Shown: positions 1 to 10,368 of the stretch, one piece after another | Numbering within the stretch: the stretch's first letter is position 1 | How the letters are laid out: each line of letters begins with the position of its first letter | NCBI GenBank assembly: GCA_037974665.1 | Contig: CM075769.1 | Span: 20,858,139-20,922,138, forward strand | Reading direction: 5' to 3' | DNA length: 64,000 bases | DNA from: Ehretia macrophylla | Taxonomy: Eukaryota > Streptophyta > Magnoliopsida > Boraginales > Ehretiaceae | Made by a program: the position numbers and the translations under genes | The notes under the pieces: model-generated | Database searches by the model: none | Told to the model about the DNA's origin: nothing | What the model saw: the letters and a program-made list of their open reading frames with translations, nothing else

Positions 1-62
1 AGGGGAAACTGTATTTGTTTTTTTCTCATTTTTTGTGACCTTGGGCTTTGGATCGGGGCTCC
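1..62 (+). repeat. LTR 3'-end fragment (element X), left piece
   Basis: These bases look like the last part of a plant gypsy LTR. They resume after element A at 54494 and end in GGGGTGTTACA at 54525. The last five bases, GCTCC (58-62), are repeated at 54494-54498, so A landed inside this LTR. The joined end resembles the end of solo LTR E (GGGGCTCCGGTCTCGTGAGG) and, more loosely, that of family F/G. The start of X lies left of the window, so whether it is a solo LTR or part of a longer element cannot be told. Confidence 0.7.
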
Positions 63-1948
63 TGTGACGCCTGAGACATCTATCATGCTTCCTATTAACT
101 GTTGCATTCACTATTTGTACATTCTAATGTGCATTTATTTATTTTTGCCAATAACTACTATTCAACATAAAATTTTAATGTCTAATTTCTCTGAATTAAC
201 ATATTTCCTATATTATATTGCTTAATTGAGGAATGAGAAAAATAAAAATTTGAGTATTGCGTGTAAGGAGGGTTTGTCTAGAAAATGTTTTAGCGGTTCG
301 ATGAATAGTAAAACAGGAGTTTTTAGTGGGCTAATGAAATTATTTACTTTGGGCTTTAATTTAATTGATCCTACAAATTATTTTTGGCCATTTTGTTGTC
401 AACAACACACCTAACTAATATATAAAATATATATATATACACATTAGGACACAAACATATAACAAATAGCTCAAAAAAGAAAAAAATAATACCCAACCTA
501 TCCCTCCCAAACCCGAGAAGCAACAGGAAGAAAAAGAAAAGAAAAAACTCCATTTTGCTTGCATTTTGATCCCTCTAGCTAGTGTTTGGAACCATTTTGG
601 AGCACTCTAAGGCCCTACCTAGCATCCTACACATCTTGGTAAAGGATTTTGGCATAATATTTGCATTTTAAAAATGTTGTCAAATTTTATAATTTCTAGA
701 TTTGTTAGTAATTGCTTATTGAATGCTTAGATAAGGTGATATATGATGCCTACATGTTGTAGAGACCTTCTATATGTAGTTTTAAAACTTAGTTATGGAG
801 TTTTTGCTTAGGTGCTAATGTGGAAGATAATGAATAGTGCTTTTTCTAGGGTTTTGCTAAATTGTGAATTGGAGAATGATTTCATGTTATATTTAGATGC
901 TATAGGTGTTAATTAACTTGGATTGAGGGTTGTATGAAGTTAGATTGCTCAAATCTTGATTAAAATGCAAAAATAGTAAAATTTAAAAAGGGGTTTCAGT
1001 TGTAGAGTGAATCCGGGTACATTTTGGAGTCAATTTGGGGTTCTACTAGCCTGGAAGCACTTTTGGTGCTTTTGTTGCATTGAATTGCAGGGCAAATTGG
1101 GTAGCTATAGTTCAATGCACCCTCGGGGCCTTCCCAAGCTTCTATGTTTAAAGCAAGTTTTCAAAGCTTGAATAGGTGTCTTTTAGTATTCTTAGGGGTG
1201 TAGGATAGTTGGTTTGAGGAGATCGTGCTTTGTGATTCGATAGGAACCTAATTTGAGTTAGCAGGCAAAGGGGAAATGTGCCAAATATGAGTTTATTGAT
1301 AGTAATGATTTATAAACTGTCATGCCCCAACCCGACCTATGGAGGCTATATTAAGGTATGACCTAAACCATTATCGTTATTTTACGACTATAACCGATTG
1401 ACGAAGGTTAATGCTTATTCGTTAGCCTAGAACTTCAAAAGTTTTTCGAAAAACAGGCAGCATAATGACGATATTTAGGACCTTTGGTTTGACCTAATTT
1501 CTAGAACACCTCCGAAATTCCAAAACTTTAATTTGATGCCAACTATCATTCCTATTTTGTCATCAACCGATATGCCTACTAATTTATCTTGAAGGTTCCA
1601 TTTGGTTAATAAGCCTAGCATGATAACTATATCCCGTCTATTTGTCAATTTTCCCTATCATGCATGTACCTATTAACCTTTAGCTTACGAATGAGTACCT
1701 AAGTGAAATTGGATAGAGTTAACTTATTTATTCTTCACCTAATGGTTTAAACGCCTACGATAACTACTAATCAAGATAATGAAAGCAAACAACCAAATAA
1801 AGAGTTCATCTGAATATAGTTAGTACAAGCCAAAATTTGACCCCAATTTACAACGAGGGTCATTTATAATAACAACATAAGTAGTCTTCAAAACAAACAC
1901 AACGTCCATAAAACATCCACATTCAGGCAAAGCACATAAGGCATGTAG

Positions 1949-2010
1949 TCACTCCAAGGATTCATCAACAAGCACATTATCCTTGGGTACCTATTCCAAA
2001 TCCGCTTCAC
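1949..2010 (-). CDS. Candidate LTR terminal exon of family H (degraded)
   Basis: Directly after an acceptor-like TTTTTGTCACAG|GT on the minus strand, a 20-codon stretch aligns in frame with the tail seen in families B and D: an acidic start (EADLE), then VPKDN and VDES, ending in a stop. It is the weakest of the set and is not intact. The likeness to the D tail (VPPEE, NVPYVDES) is the reason for the call. No first exon is known. Confidence 0.25.
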
Positions 2011-2635
2011 CTGTGACAAAAAGAGGGTGAGTCCTTATGAACTCAGCGAGGGGGGAACAAGTGACAAGATTTTTGAAATCCTTTTCCGGTTAACTTGTGA
2101 AAACTCCTTTGAAAACATATCATGTAACACAAATAAGATCATATATAGCATAAGTATAATGGAACAATAAACACAGTTACCACATCATTTTATTAACATA
2201 GGATAATCAGTAAAGATTTCATCACATTTAATTCACGTATTAATCATAGTAGTGGCATATAAATAAACAGTCTTTCCTCCCTGAGGTCCTCTAGGAACCA
2301 AGCGAGAGTACTTAAGCACATAGTAAAAAGGATACGTTGAGCTTTCGCTCTCAAGATCAATGGGTGAGCATTTGCTCTCAAGATCATTTCCAATAACCAT
2401 TGTTGTAGCCGGCATCAATCATCCACTTATCACTCCAATGGGTGTACTCTGGATTGTATACCAAACCTACGACCCAATGCTCCAAGGAAGTCTAGCCCCC
2501 AAGCGAGAGAGGGAATTAGACCATGGTAGTCACGGTAGCACCGGCAAGCCTGATGCCGCCCGGCGTGCGTGAAATGCTATCATGCCACAATGAAAGGTTG
2601 CAACCTTGTATGCAATACACATTTATGCCATTTAA

Positions 2636-3003
2636 CATTTCACATTAGGAGGTCAACAAAGTAAGATGCCTCCGAACAAGTATATGCTCACATTTTGATA
2701 TATTGGCACATAAGGCATTGTAAGAACATATAATCATTTCATATATCAATTTGAAAGCAATTAAACTTTCACGGGCAGCCAAGTAATCATGTTGAAAACA
2801 AGCCATAGAATATCTTTTAACAATTCACATTAGGAGGTCAACAAAGTAGGTTGTCTCCGGATACACATATGATCACATATCGACAAGTAAACGTACAAGA
2901 CATGCTTTGACATGTAAATTCACTTTGTACAACACCTAGAAGCATGTGAACATTTAACGGGCAGCCAAGTAACACCATATAAAACAAGTCATATAACTCA
3001 TTT
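2636..3003 (-). repeat. Tandem duplication of about 180 bp inside solo LTR H
   Basis: Two diverged units, about 2636-2818 and 2819-3003, each start with TTCACATTAGGAGGTCAACA and include a GGGCAGCCAAGTAA block about 140 bp further on. Each unit carries one copy of the hairpin with the AAAGTAR loop (2648-2673 and 2833-2858). This doubles an element that is single in the other LTR families. Confidence 0.7.
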
Positions 3004-4994
3004 TAGTTCACATATCAAGTGTTAAGGATATACGAGTATGCTACGACACTTTACACAAAACCCGGTACAAGAATAGTTAACTTATCAACATGCAATCATC
3101 AAGAATCATGCTTAGAGTAATAAAGACAATTCCGGGTAGTCCATTAACACTCCTCAAACATCAATCATAGGCATACATGAATGGTTTGGGACTTGGGAAC
3201 CTCCGTAGCCATTAGGGTTTACAAGGGCCGTGCTTGGGTGTTGGTTTTGTTTGCTAAGAACCACAAGAGGTACTTAAGCCATTTCATACATACTTAGGGA
3301 TTATTGGTCAGCCTATTGAATACTCAATTAAGTTCATTTAACCATAGGATAATCACTTAGCAAGCATTCATAAGCAATAGGGCTTCAATTTCATGCTTAC
3401 ACATACGATTAGGCAAGAATTCGTCATGTAATGAACCTAAGTCGTGCTTCAACTAATTTAAGCAACCTCAACCAACCAAAACAGTCCACACAATTTCTAA
3501 TGCCCACAATTCCAAGCATTCAATGCCTCAAGTAAAATTACAATATGATTTAAAGCAAATTACCAAGCAAAACCCCACTGCAATAGCCTATTTTCCTCAT
3601 TCGTTTAACCAAGAAAATAACCTCCAAATTCAGTGAATAAAATGTCAAATCAAATCTTAACGAGTTCTTTAAATCTAGGAACAAACCTCGCTGCATTTCG
3701 AGTTCGGACTTAGAAGTAATGACCAAAACCGTGAGACCACGCAAAACTGTCCAGTTTCATACACATTTCGATATTTTTCATTTTTGAAAGTTTTAAACTC
3801 AAAATTATCCTTAGCCTATTTCTTCAAGATATGTTTAGAACTGAAACATCTAGTGACTCACCAAATTTCATGCATTTTTATCAATATTTACTAGGTCAAA
3901 ATCATCTCGTTCTACAAGGACAGAGAGCTGCCAGAAAAACGTCATTTCATATCTCAAAGTTTCTAGCAATTTCCAAGCCATGCAAGAGTAGATATGCTCA
4001 TATAAACACATAGACATGAACTTCAAGAGTAGATACAGTCATATAAGAGCATGCATGTGAGTTTTGAAAGCATTTGAAAAGATTTAACCCTCACCTCTTT
4101 GAAGACTTAGCAAAAATGCACGAAATCCTTGTTTTTGAGCTTTGGAGGCAATCCTTCATACTCCTAGCTTGGCTGAATGATAGCTTGTTTTTCCTTAAAT
4201 CCTAGCCTAGTTATCAAGTGTAGAAGGTGTGCATGTGCTCAAAATCAAAAGAGAAAGAAGATGAACCACAAAGCTTACCTTAGGCTGAAAATAGTGAGTT
4301 TTTGAGGGAGTTGAGTGTTTCTAGCTTTGTTGCTTGCTATGGCCGAGCACCTAAATGTCCTTGAGAGCAAAGTTGAGCCTTGGAAGCTCAAGAGAGAGCT
4401 AGAATCGAAAATGGTGAGAGAGGGAGAGAGAGTTGAGACGAAAATGAAGTTTGAAGAGTTGTTTGGGTGTTTTGCATGTGTGTGTCAGCCTTGGTACCAA
4501 AATTCAGATTTTTTTTGTCATCTTGAGCATATTGTGAATTGTGATGGTGCATGGGGTGAATAGGCCAAGAAAGTGAGGAGCTTGGGTAGAGTATAGGAAT
4601 AGTTTACCCTTCTAGTGTTTAGTGAAGAATATTTGAGTATTTTTTTGTGTTTTGTGTGTGTTTAAATTATAATTGTGTGTAAGAGAATGTTGGGTTGTGT
4701 GTCTTCTAGTGGGTTGAATTAGGATTAAAGTATAGTATTTAATAGTTAATGTGTCTTGTAGGAAAAAGTGAGTAGGTATATTATATTGGGGATAGTTTGG
4801 AAGATGATAGGGTTTTGTCTTGTAGTGAATTTGAATTAGGTTTAAAATAATGCTAGTGGAATGTTTAGGAATAGTTTAATGTTATTTTATAGTTAGTGGA
4901 GTTTGTAGGATTTGAATTAGGGAATTTAATATTGGTTAGTTGATTGTGTATGATTATTTTATTGTTTAGTGCTTTGTGCAGGAATCTTTATTGA

Positions 4995-5395
4995 TTAACG
5001 TGCAGGCACGTATTCCTAGGTCTAGGGTACAAATTACGAGGTAGACACGAACTTCAAGACTAAGGCATGTACTTCAAGGTAAATACACGGACGCCAAGGT
5101 AAATGCACGTAATCTTAGGTAATGCACGTAAACCAATGTAAGACACGTAATTCAATACAATACACGTAAATCAAGGTACGACTCTTATATCTAGGTTAAG
5201 GCACGCAGTTCAAGGTTAGTGCACACAAATTGAAGCATTACATGTAAATCGAAGTCAGGGCACACAATTCTAGGTCAAGGCACGTATGACGAGGCATAAA
5301 TGAAAACCAAGACAGGGCACGTAATTCAAGGTTGGTCATATAATTTTGGGTCTAAGGCATGCAAATTGAGGTAAGACACGTTATTCGGGGTCGGG
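4995..5395 (-). repeat. Degenerate tandem array with CACGT cores at the start of LTR H
   Basis: Roughly 16 imperfect units of about 22-26 bp follow a pattern like GGCACGTAATTCAAGGT. Most have a CACGTA, CACG or CATG core. In the sense direction of H this is the first 400 bases of the LTR, where the U3 enhancer lies in other LTR elements. ACGT cores are the binding core of plant bZIP factors; that this array binds them is inference. Confidence 0.7.
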
Positions 5396-5467
5396 GCTCA
5401 CAAAAACTACCATATCATGTTATTTGAGTGTTTATTGAGTTGCCTATATATTGAATTTCATATTTGA

Positions 5468-5965
5468 TGGAGACCTACTTTGTTGTCCCTTATTTATGTG
5501 TTTAATAGCTTGTATTATTATATTGTTCTATTATTATGTTATGTGATATGTTTCGATGGTTGCGCAACCTCAGTGTTCGGGACGGGTGTAATGGGCCTTA
5601 CTGGGTGGCATCGGGCATGCCAGTGTTGGTTGCCCTAGCCCCGTACCCTAGTCCCTCACTCGTCTGGTATGGAGTATGCCAAGAGGGTGTTGGTTCATAG
5701 GATCGGGTACATTCGGAGTATCCATTGGTGTTTGGGATGCCAACATATTGTGGTTCGTGGTTTGTGGATCGTGGTTCAAGGGTTGGAGTGATAAGGGTCA
5801 AAGATCGTATCCTTTTTAATGTGTGGTATCTTATTGTTTATTCGTACTTTAGTTACTTAACTGCTTTACATGTATTTAACTGTTGCATTGTATGAGTACG
5901 CCCCGGTAGACTATATCCCTCACTGGGCAACTGTGGTTGCTCATACCTCACTAAATATGTTTCAA
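5468..5965 (+). promoter_or_regulatory. Structured LTR module of A (three stem-loops, palindrome, acceptor-like site)
   Basis: In order: a degraded stem around loop CTACTTT (5475-5481), whose copy at 23755-23782 still pairs well; the 12-bp perfect palindrome GGTTGCGCAACC (5558-5569); a block conserved among families (about 5585-5704); a stem-loop GGGTAC/GTATCC around ATTCGGA (5705-5723); a stem-loop TGGGCAAC/GTTGCTCA around TGTG (5924-5943); then CTCACTAAATATGTTTCAAG, which looks like a branch site and 3' splice site. The copy in the far LTR has the same order. An RNA role is inferred from pairing kept across families. Confidence 0.55.
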
Positions 5966-6591
5966 GAGGTGTTGAGATAGACCCCCAACTCTTAGCGGTA
6001 GAGGCATAGAATGAGGTTTAGTTGGAGGAGTTACCCTGATTTTAGTGTTGCTGTGTGTTTGTTGCTTGAGGTTGGAGTGTTTAATTGTTAGACTGTGTTA
6101 AGACTTTGCTTGTATTGTATTATGTTATATTTTGTGCCTATGGGCTTGTATATATTTGGAGTAGTTGAAAGATTGTAACAGTTAGGTTGATGTATGGTTT
6201 GAATGGTAGTAGCCTGTAATAGCTTAACTTTACTTTTCGTTTATGTTGCTTGCTTGTCTGTGAATGAAAGCTAGTTGGACGGTTAGTCTTAAATTATAAG
6301 AATGTTTAAATGATAATGTTAGAGTGGGAAGATAAGCGGACTAAAAATATAAGATTTCAATGGCTTTAACCTTCTATGCTTGTGTGTTGTATTGTTTTGT
6401 CTTGCTTAAGGCCGGGATGGCCTTGAAGCTGGGAAAAGTTGTGGATTGGAGTTGGAGAAGGTTGTGGATTGTGTTTGTGGCTTTATATTTTGTTTGCAGG
6501 TAACCAGATTGTCCACTGTACAGAGGAGACTCTGTCCGTTTGTTAGGTCCGGACTTAACCTTGTAGCATGGGGTTATGTCGAAGTGCGACA

Positions 6592-6964
6592 TCGAGGTGG
6601 TATCAGAGTTTATGGAATGCATGAGCCGGGATATCTTTCTCGGTTTGTGGGATATAGGTCTATTATGTGAAAGTGTAATTGTGTGAATAAGTGTTTCTTT
6701 GATTGATTAAGTGAATGATTGATTAGGTAAAGAACATGCTAGCATGAAAATGAAGGTATAAAGTGTCTTTCATGAGTTATTGTGTGAATATGAAGAGTTT
6801 AGGATGAAAAACATGTTAAGTGATTTATATGTAACATTCGTGAATAAAGTGTTTTGTATGAACTTATATGACTTCATGTAAACTTATCTGAGCTTGTCCT
6901 TTTGTGATTTGCCTGTGGATTGTATATATGCTTGTTGTAATACTTTTGCATTCTAGTTTCTGCT
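6592..6964 (+). other. Primer binding site and leader of element A
   Basis: TGGTATCAGAG at 6598-6608 is the usual plant primer site complementary to the 3' end of initiator methionine tRNA. It starts six bases after the LTR end. The rest, to the gag start at 6965, is AT-rich leader with no coding signal. Confidence 0.85.
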
Positions 6965-8230
6965 ATGGGGCCACGTAGACATACTGGAGCTCAGAGTGTT
7001 GAACAGCCAGGTTTAGGACCACAGCCGAGTAATGAGCAGGTGATCGCTGGTATCGCAACGACAATTAATACAATCACTCAATATATTGATGAGCAGAGAT
7101 AGGTAGGGGCACAACCATCAGGTAATCTTGGCCGTGGCAGAGACAGAGCCAAGGGCAGTAATGCTACAGGGGGTAATAATCAGCTTGAAAAAGTTCTTAA
7201 ACATGGGGCAACGAGCTTCCTGGGTGAGCCAGATGATGAGGTAGCTGAGAGGTGGATCAATAAAGTTGACAAAATCTTTAATGTTCTAGAATATAATGAT
7301 GATAGACGGATTCACGTTGCCACATTTCTTTTAGAGGCTGATGCTGAATAGTGGTGGAGAACTGTATAGCAGAAATGGGCAGATGAGGCCGTACAGCGTA
7401 CCTGGGATAATTTTATGAGTGAATTTAGGGAGAAACACATCTCTGAGGTGACTCAGGAGAGGCGGGATGATGCATTTTGTTAATCTGAAATAGGGTAGTA
7501 TGACTGTCGCCCAGTACGAGGCTAGATTTGATCGGTTGTCCCGTTATCTGCCAGAGTTGGTCTGACCTAAGAGACGCAGAATTCAGAGGTTTATTCGAGG
7601 TCTGAGAGGGGACATCAACTTGAATCTGTCTACTCATACATATGCCATTTTTTCAGAGGCAGTGTAGGCGACTTCACAGTTGGAGAAGCGCAAGGCTGAA
7701 TTGATCACTGGTTCTAGCTAGTCTAGTAAGAGGTAGGCTATTTCACAGGGCCAGTAGGCTCCCAGGCAGACACAGTCCACTGGTCAAGTTCAGGGTCAAC
7801 CACCGAGACAATTTCAGACCCAGAGTTATCAGGGGCCGGTACAGTCACAGTCACAAGGCAGACCTGCATAGAGCCAGTTACAAAGCCAGACTAAACCTGT
7901 CACAGCTAGGTCTCAGCAAGGTAGCACAACTACCTCCACATACAGAGCTCCTACGAGAGGCACTATTGTAAGAAAAAACTAGCAGTGCAGATTCTGTCAG
8001 CATGGAGGTCATATTGAGGAAAATTATTGGACAAAGGTAGGACAGTGTACAGGTTGCGGAAGTGAGCATCACAGAGTTAAGGATTGCCCTAAATACAAGA
8101 ATCCTCAAGGGCAGACTTCTGGGAAGACTGGTCAGACTAGAGTGGCAGGTGTAGTGCCGGTTTAGCGAGCTCAGGCTCGAGCATTTGCTTTGGATGCAGA
8201 GGAGCTTCCGGACATGACTGCGGTGGTAGA
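6965..8230 (+). pseudogene. gag of element A (broken)
   Basis: The start MGPRRHTGAQ resembles the gag starts of C (MAPRRC) and J (MGPCHQ). A helical capsid-like region follows, with QLEKVLKHG and FLGEPDDEVAERW, typical of the plant retrotransposon gag family. Then comes a Q- and S-rich linker and two zinc-knuckle-like segments near 7985-8100 (CRFCQHGGHIEENYW and CGSEHHRVKDC). In life gag forms the particle and the knuckles bind the element's RNA. This copy is a fossil with several breaks. Confidence 0.85.
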
Positions 8231-8367
8231 AGGTACTTTTCTTCTTAATGATCAGTCGGTTAAAGTTTTAATTGACTCCGGGGCTACACATTCCTTTATC
8301 ACACCTATTGTGCACAAAATGCTAAATTGAAACATGATAAATTTTTGCATAAGATTGTGGTATATAC
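8231..8367 (+). pseudogene. Protease start of element A (split by element B)
   Basis: The aspartic protease signature [11 protein letters not shown] follows the acidic linker EELPDMTAVVEG. The domain is cut at 8367 by element B and goes on at 15940. It is part of a fossil and not functional. Confidence 0.85.
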
Positions 8368-9918
8368 TGTGAAACCCCATTTTTCTATCATGTCTCGTTT
8401 TGCGTGTTTATTCTCGTTTTGCGTGAATTAACCTGTTTATGTGCTATATGACTTAGAATGTGATAATTTTGATATTAATACTCCTAGAACATGCTAAATG
8501 TGCATTCATGAAATTTTCATCAAAAACAGAATCAGAAATTTTATCGTCGGTTTTGATGAATAGTACTTTTGAACACCTGTCAGCTAAAATTTTTACAGGG
8601 GTGTTTTAAACGTCTTAAAAACTAGTCCTCTATTATTAATAGACACATGTTTGATAAAAATTGATTCTGAAACAGAATAGTAATTTAAATAGACTTTTCG
8701 GGCGAAAAATAGCGTTTTTGAGTCAAATAGTGATTTCTTCTAAACCCGATTCTTGCATTGACTTTTGTTGACCTAGTATATATTAATATAAATGTATTTA
8801 TATGTGGTATTAAATGATTTTAGATTAATTGTGCATTCAAAAGACATTTGAAAATAAATAATATGACTTTTCACCTTCTTTTGCAAAAATTGCATTTTAA
8901 GCCGACTCGGGTGAAATTGTTTAAATGTAAAACTTCTTGTCACCTAAAAATAAACTACTTGAGATATTTTAGGTGTTGCATAATTAATTTCAGCAAGAGT
9001 AGTCAAGAAAATGAATTAAAAGACAAGAAAACACTAAAAATAATTAGTTTCCACTTTGACTTTCTTTTATTTATTTGACCTTTGCTTAATATATGATCAA
9101 CACACATTAAAAACAAAGCAAAACACCACCAAAAACACACACAAAACCGTGGTTCATTGTAGGAGAAAGATGAAGACATTTTTCAAAGGTTTTCAATCAT
9201 TTTTCACATAGATTTTGCAATTCAAGTCCAAATCACTTCATTCAAAGCTTGATTTCACTTGTTTGGAATCCATTCTACACATTTCTTGCATCAAAACACA
9301 TCAAAGGTGAGTGAAAAATTCTAGATCTCAAAATGTCATTTTTATGTTTTTGCGTATAAATGAAATTTGAACCGTTAGAATTGTAATATGATGTTAGATT
9401 ATTGCTCCTTGCGTGCTAGGGATCATTTAGTGGTAATACTACGAGTTTCTGTCGAATATAGCATAATTTTTATTTTCCGGGTATTTAATTTAGATTAAAT
9501 TGTTCAAAGTTGATTTAATTGAGTTGCGTTGCTCGAAATCGATTGCTGTTGATTTCTAAATACTTGATAATTACGTGGTAGCACTGTTGTAATGCCAAAT
9601 TTTCGATTACATTGTTCGTGTGAAAATCCAGAAAATTCAACCTTGACACCTTAGGGTTTTAGGGTTACTGGGCATGAATTGGAGGTGTTATGGTGGTTTT
9701 CCAAGGGGGCTAATGTAGTTGGTTGAATGGGTGAGTGTTTGAAACTGATTTGGAGTTGTTTGGATTAGTAGAATGTAAGATATGATTAATTGAAGTTTAG
9801 GTTGTCTTTCTTTAAAATGTTAGATTGAGCCTTAGTTGAATGGGTATGGGTTGAGTGATTGAATTGTGAGTTGTTGGTGGGTAAATTAGAGTTTGATTGT
9901 GTGTTTAATGCATGTTCG

Positions 9919-9945
9919 GTTAGATGGCCTACTTTGTCATCTAAC
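9919..9945 (+). promoter_or_regulatory. Stem-loop I (loop CTACTTT) in B 5' LTR
   Basis: Arms GTTAGATGGC and GTCATCTAAC pair over 10 positions with one G-U, around the heptamer CTACTTT. The same loop with different, still matching arms occurs in families A, C, F, G and H, and with one base changed in E. Copies in this family: 15034-15060, 29859-29885 (minus) and 37223-37249 (minus). Confidence 0.6.
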
Positions 9946-9966
9946 TTAGTTATTTGTTGTTTAACT

Positions 9967-10036
9967 GATTATTGATGCTATTATTGATGAATAAATGATT
10001 ATTGATTGATGATTGATTGATTATTGATGATTGTTA
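9967..10036 (+). repeat. TGATTATTGAT-type simple repeat in B LTR
   Basis: Irregular repeats of TGAT, TGATTGAT and TATTGATGA lie directly after stem-loop I. They recur in the other B LTR (about 15080-15148) and, on the minus strand, in both D LTRs (about 29738-29770 and 37085-37122), so they belong to the family and are not a local expansion. Confidence 0.75.
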
Positions 10037-10368
10037 TGGAGTCTTGGTATGTGTGTGCCACCTCTCGGGCAGCGTTGGGCTGTCGGGTTGATAACGGCAT
10101 GACTGCCAGAGGCTACCCTCAGCTCACATGATGGAGGTGTCATGGAGGGAGGGGCTAGTGAGGTACCTCGGGTGCGTGAGTAATGGGGAGTTATAAGAAG
10201 AATGGTTGAGATCGTAAGGCATTTGGAGCTACACCAACTAGAGTATCCTTTATTGAATGGTTATATAGTTATGTGATGATAATATTATTGATGTTGTGTA
10301 TTTACTTGCTCAAAGGATTATTTTCAAGGAGCTTAGTAAATCTTGCTCGAGATCTATCGGATCCTCAC

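Larger units (their letters stand above)
1318..5402 (-). mobile_element. Solo LTR, gypsy family H (about 4.1 kb)
   Basis: It interrupts the 5' LTR of A at a point that is continuous in the 3' LTR near 23690. Ends are TGTCATGCCCC and GGGGCTCACA. The flanks are TAAAC and AAAAC, a 5-bp duplication with one difference. Reading order of the conserved LTR parts shows it lies on the minus strand. There is no internal region, primer site or coding domain, so it is a single LTR left by recombination, unusually long for the group. Its sense start carries a tandem array (4995-5395), and a segment holding the loop-AAAGTAG hairpin is duplicated (2636-3003). Donor-like AG|GTGAGG is at 4095/4094 and acceptor-like CAG|GT at 2011/2010. 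Confidence 0.88.
63..6591 (+). repeat. 5' LTR of element A (interrupted by solo LTR H)
   Basis: The LTR pieces are 63-1317 and 5408-6591. They match 22449-24023, 43334-43493, 47500-47874 and 54187-54493 on the far side. It begins TGTGACGCC and ends GTGCGACA, directly before a primer site. Seen in it: a donor-like TTG|GTAAAG at 638/639, the palindrome GGTTGCGCAACC at 5558-5569, the stem-loops described under the LTR module, an acceptor-like site at 5965/5966, a 74-base tail whose length is kept in both LTRs (5966-6039), and the ACAGAG-GAGA-CTCTGT hairpin at 6520-6535 near the end. Confidence 0.92.

Noticed and set aside
226-553. Short open frames near the left end on both strands
   Set aside because: They fall in the U3 part of LTR A, are not kept in the copy at 22600-22950, and consist of low-complexity TTT and AAG runs.
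4315-4563. Open frame of 82 codons starting with a hydrophobic stretch, inside LTR H
   Set aside because: It lies on the antisense strand of a solo LTR, over the leader and donor-like region. There is no homologue in the other families and no coding pattern.
6598-6610. tRNA gene at the TGGTATCAGAG sites
   Set aside because: Only the stretch complementary to the tRNA 3' end is present. No cloverleaf surrounds it; these are primer binding sites.
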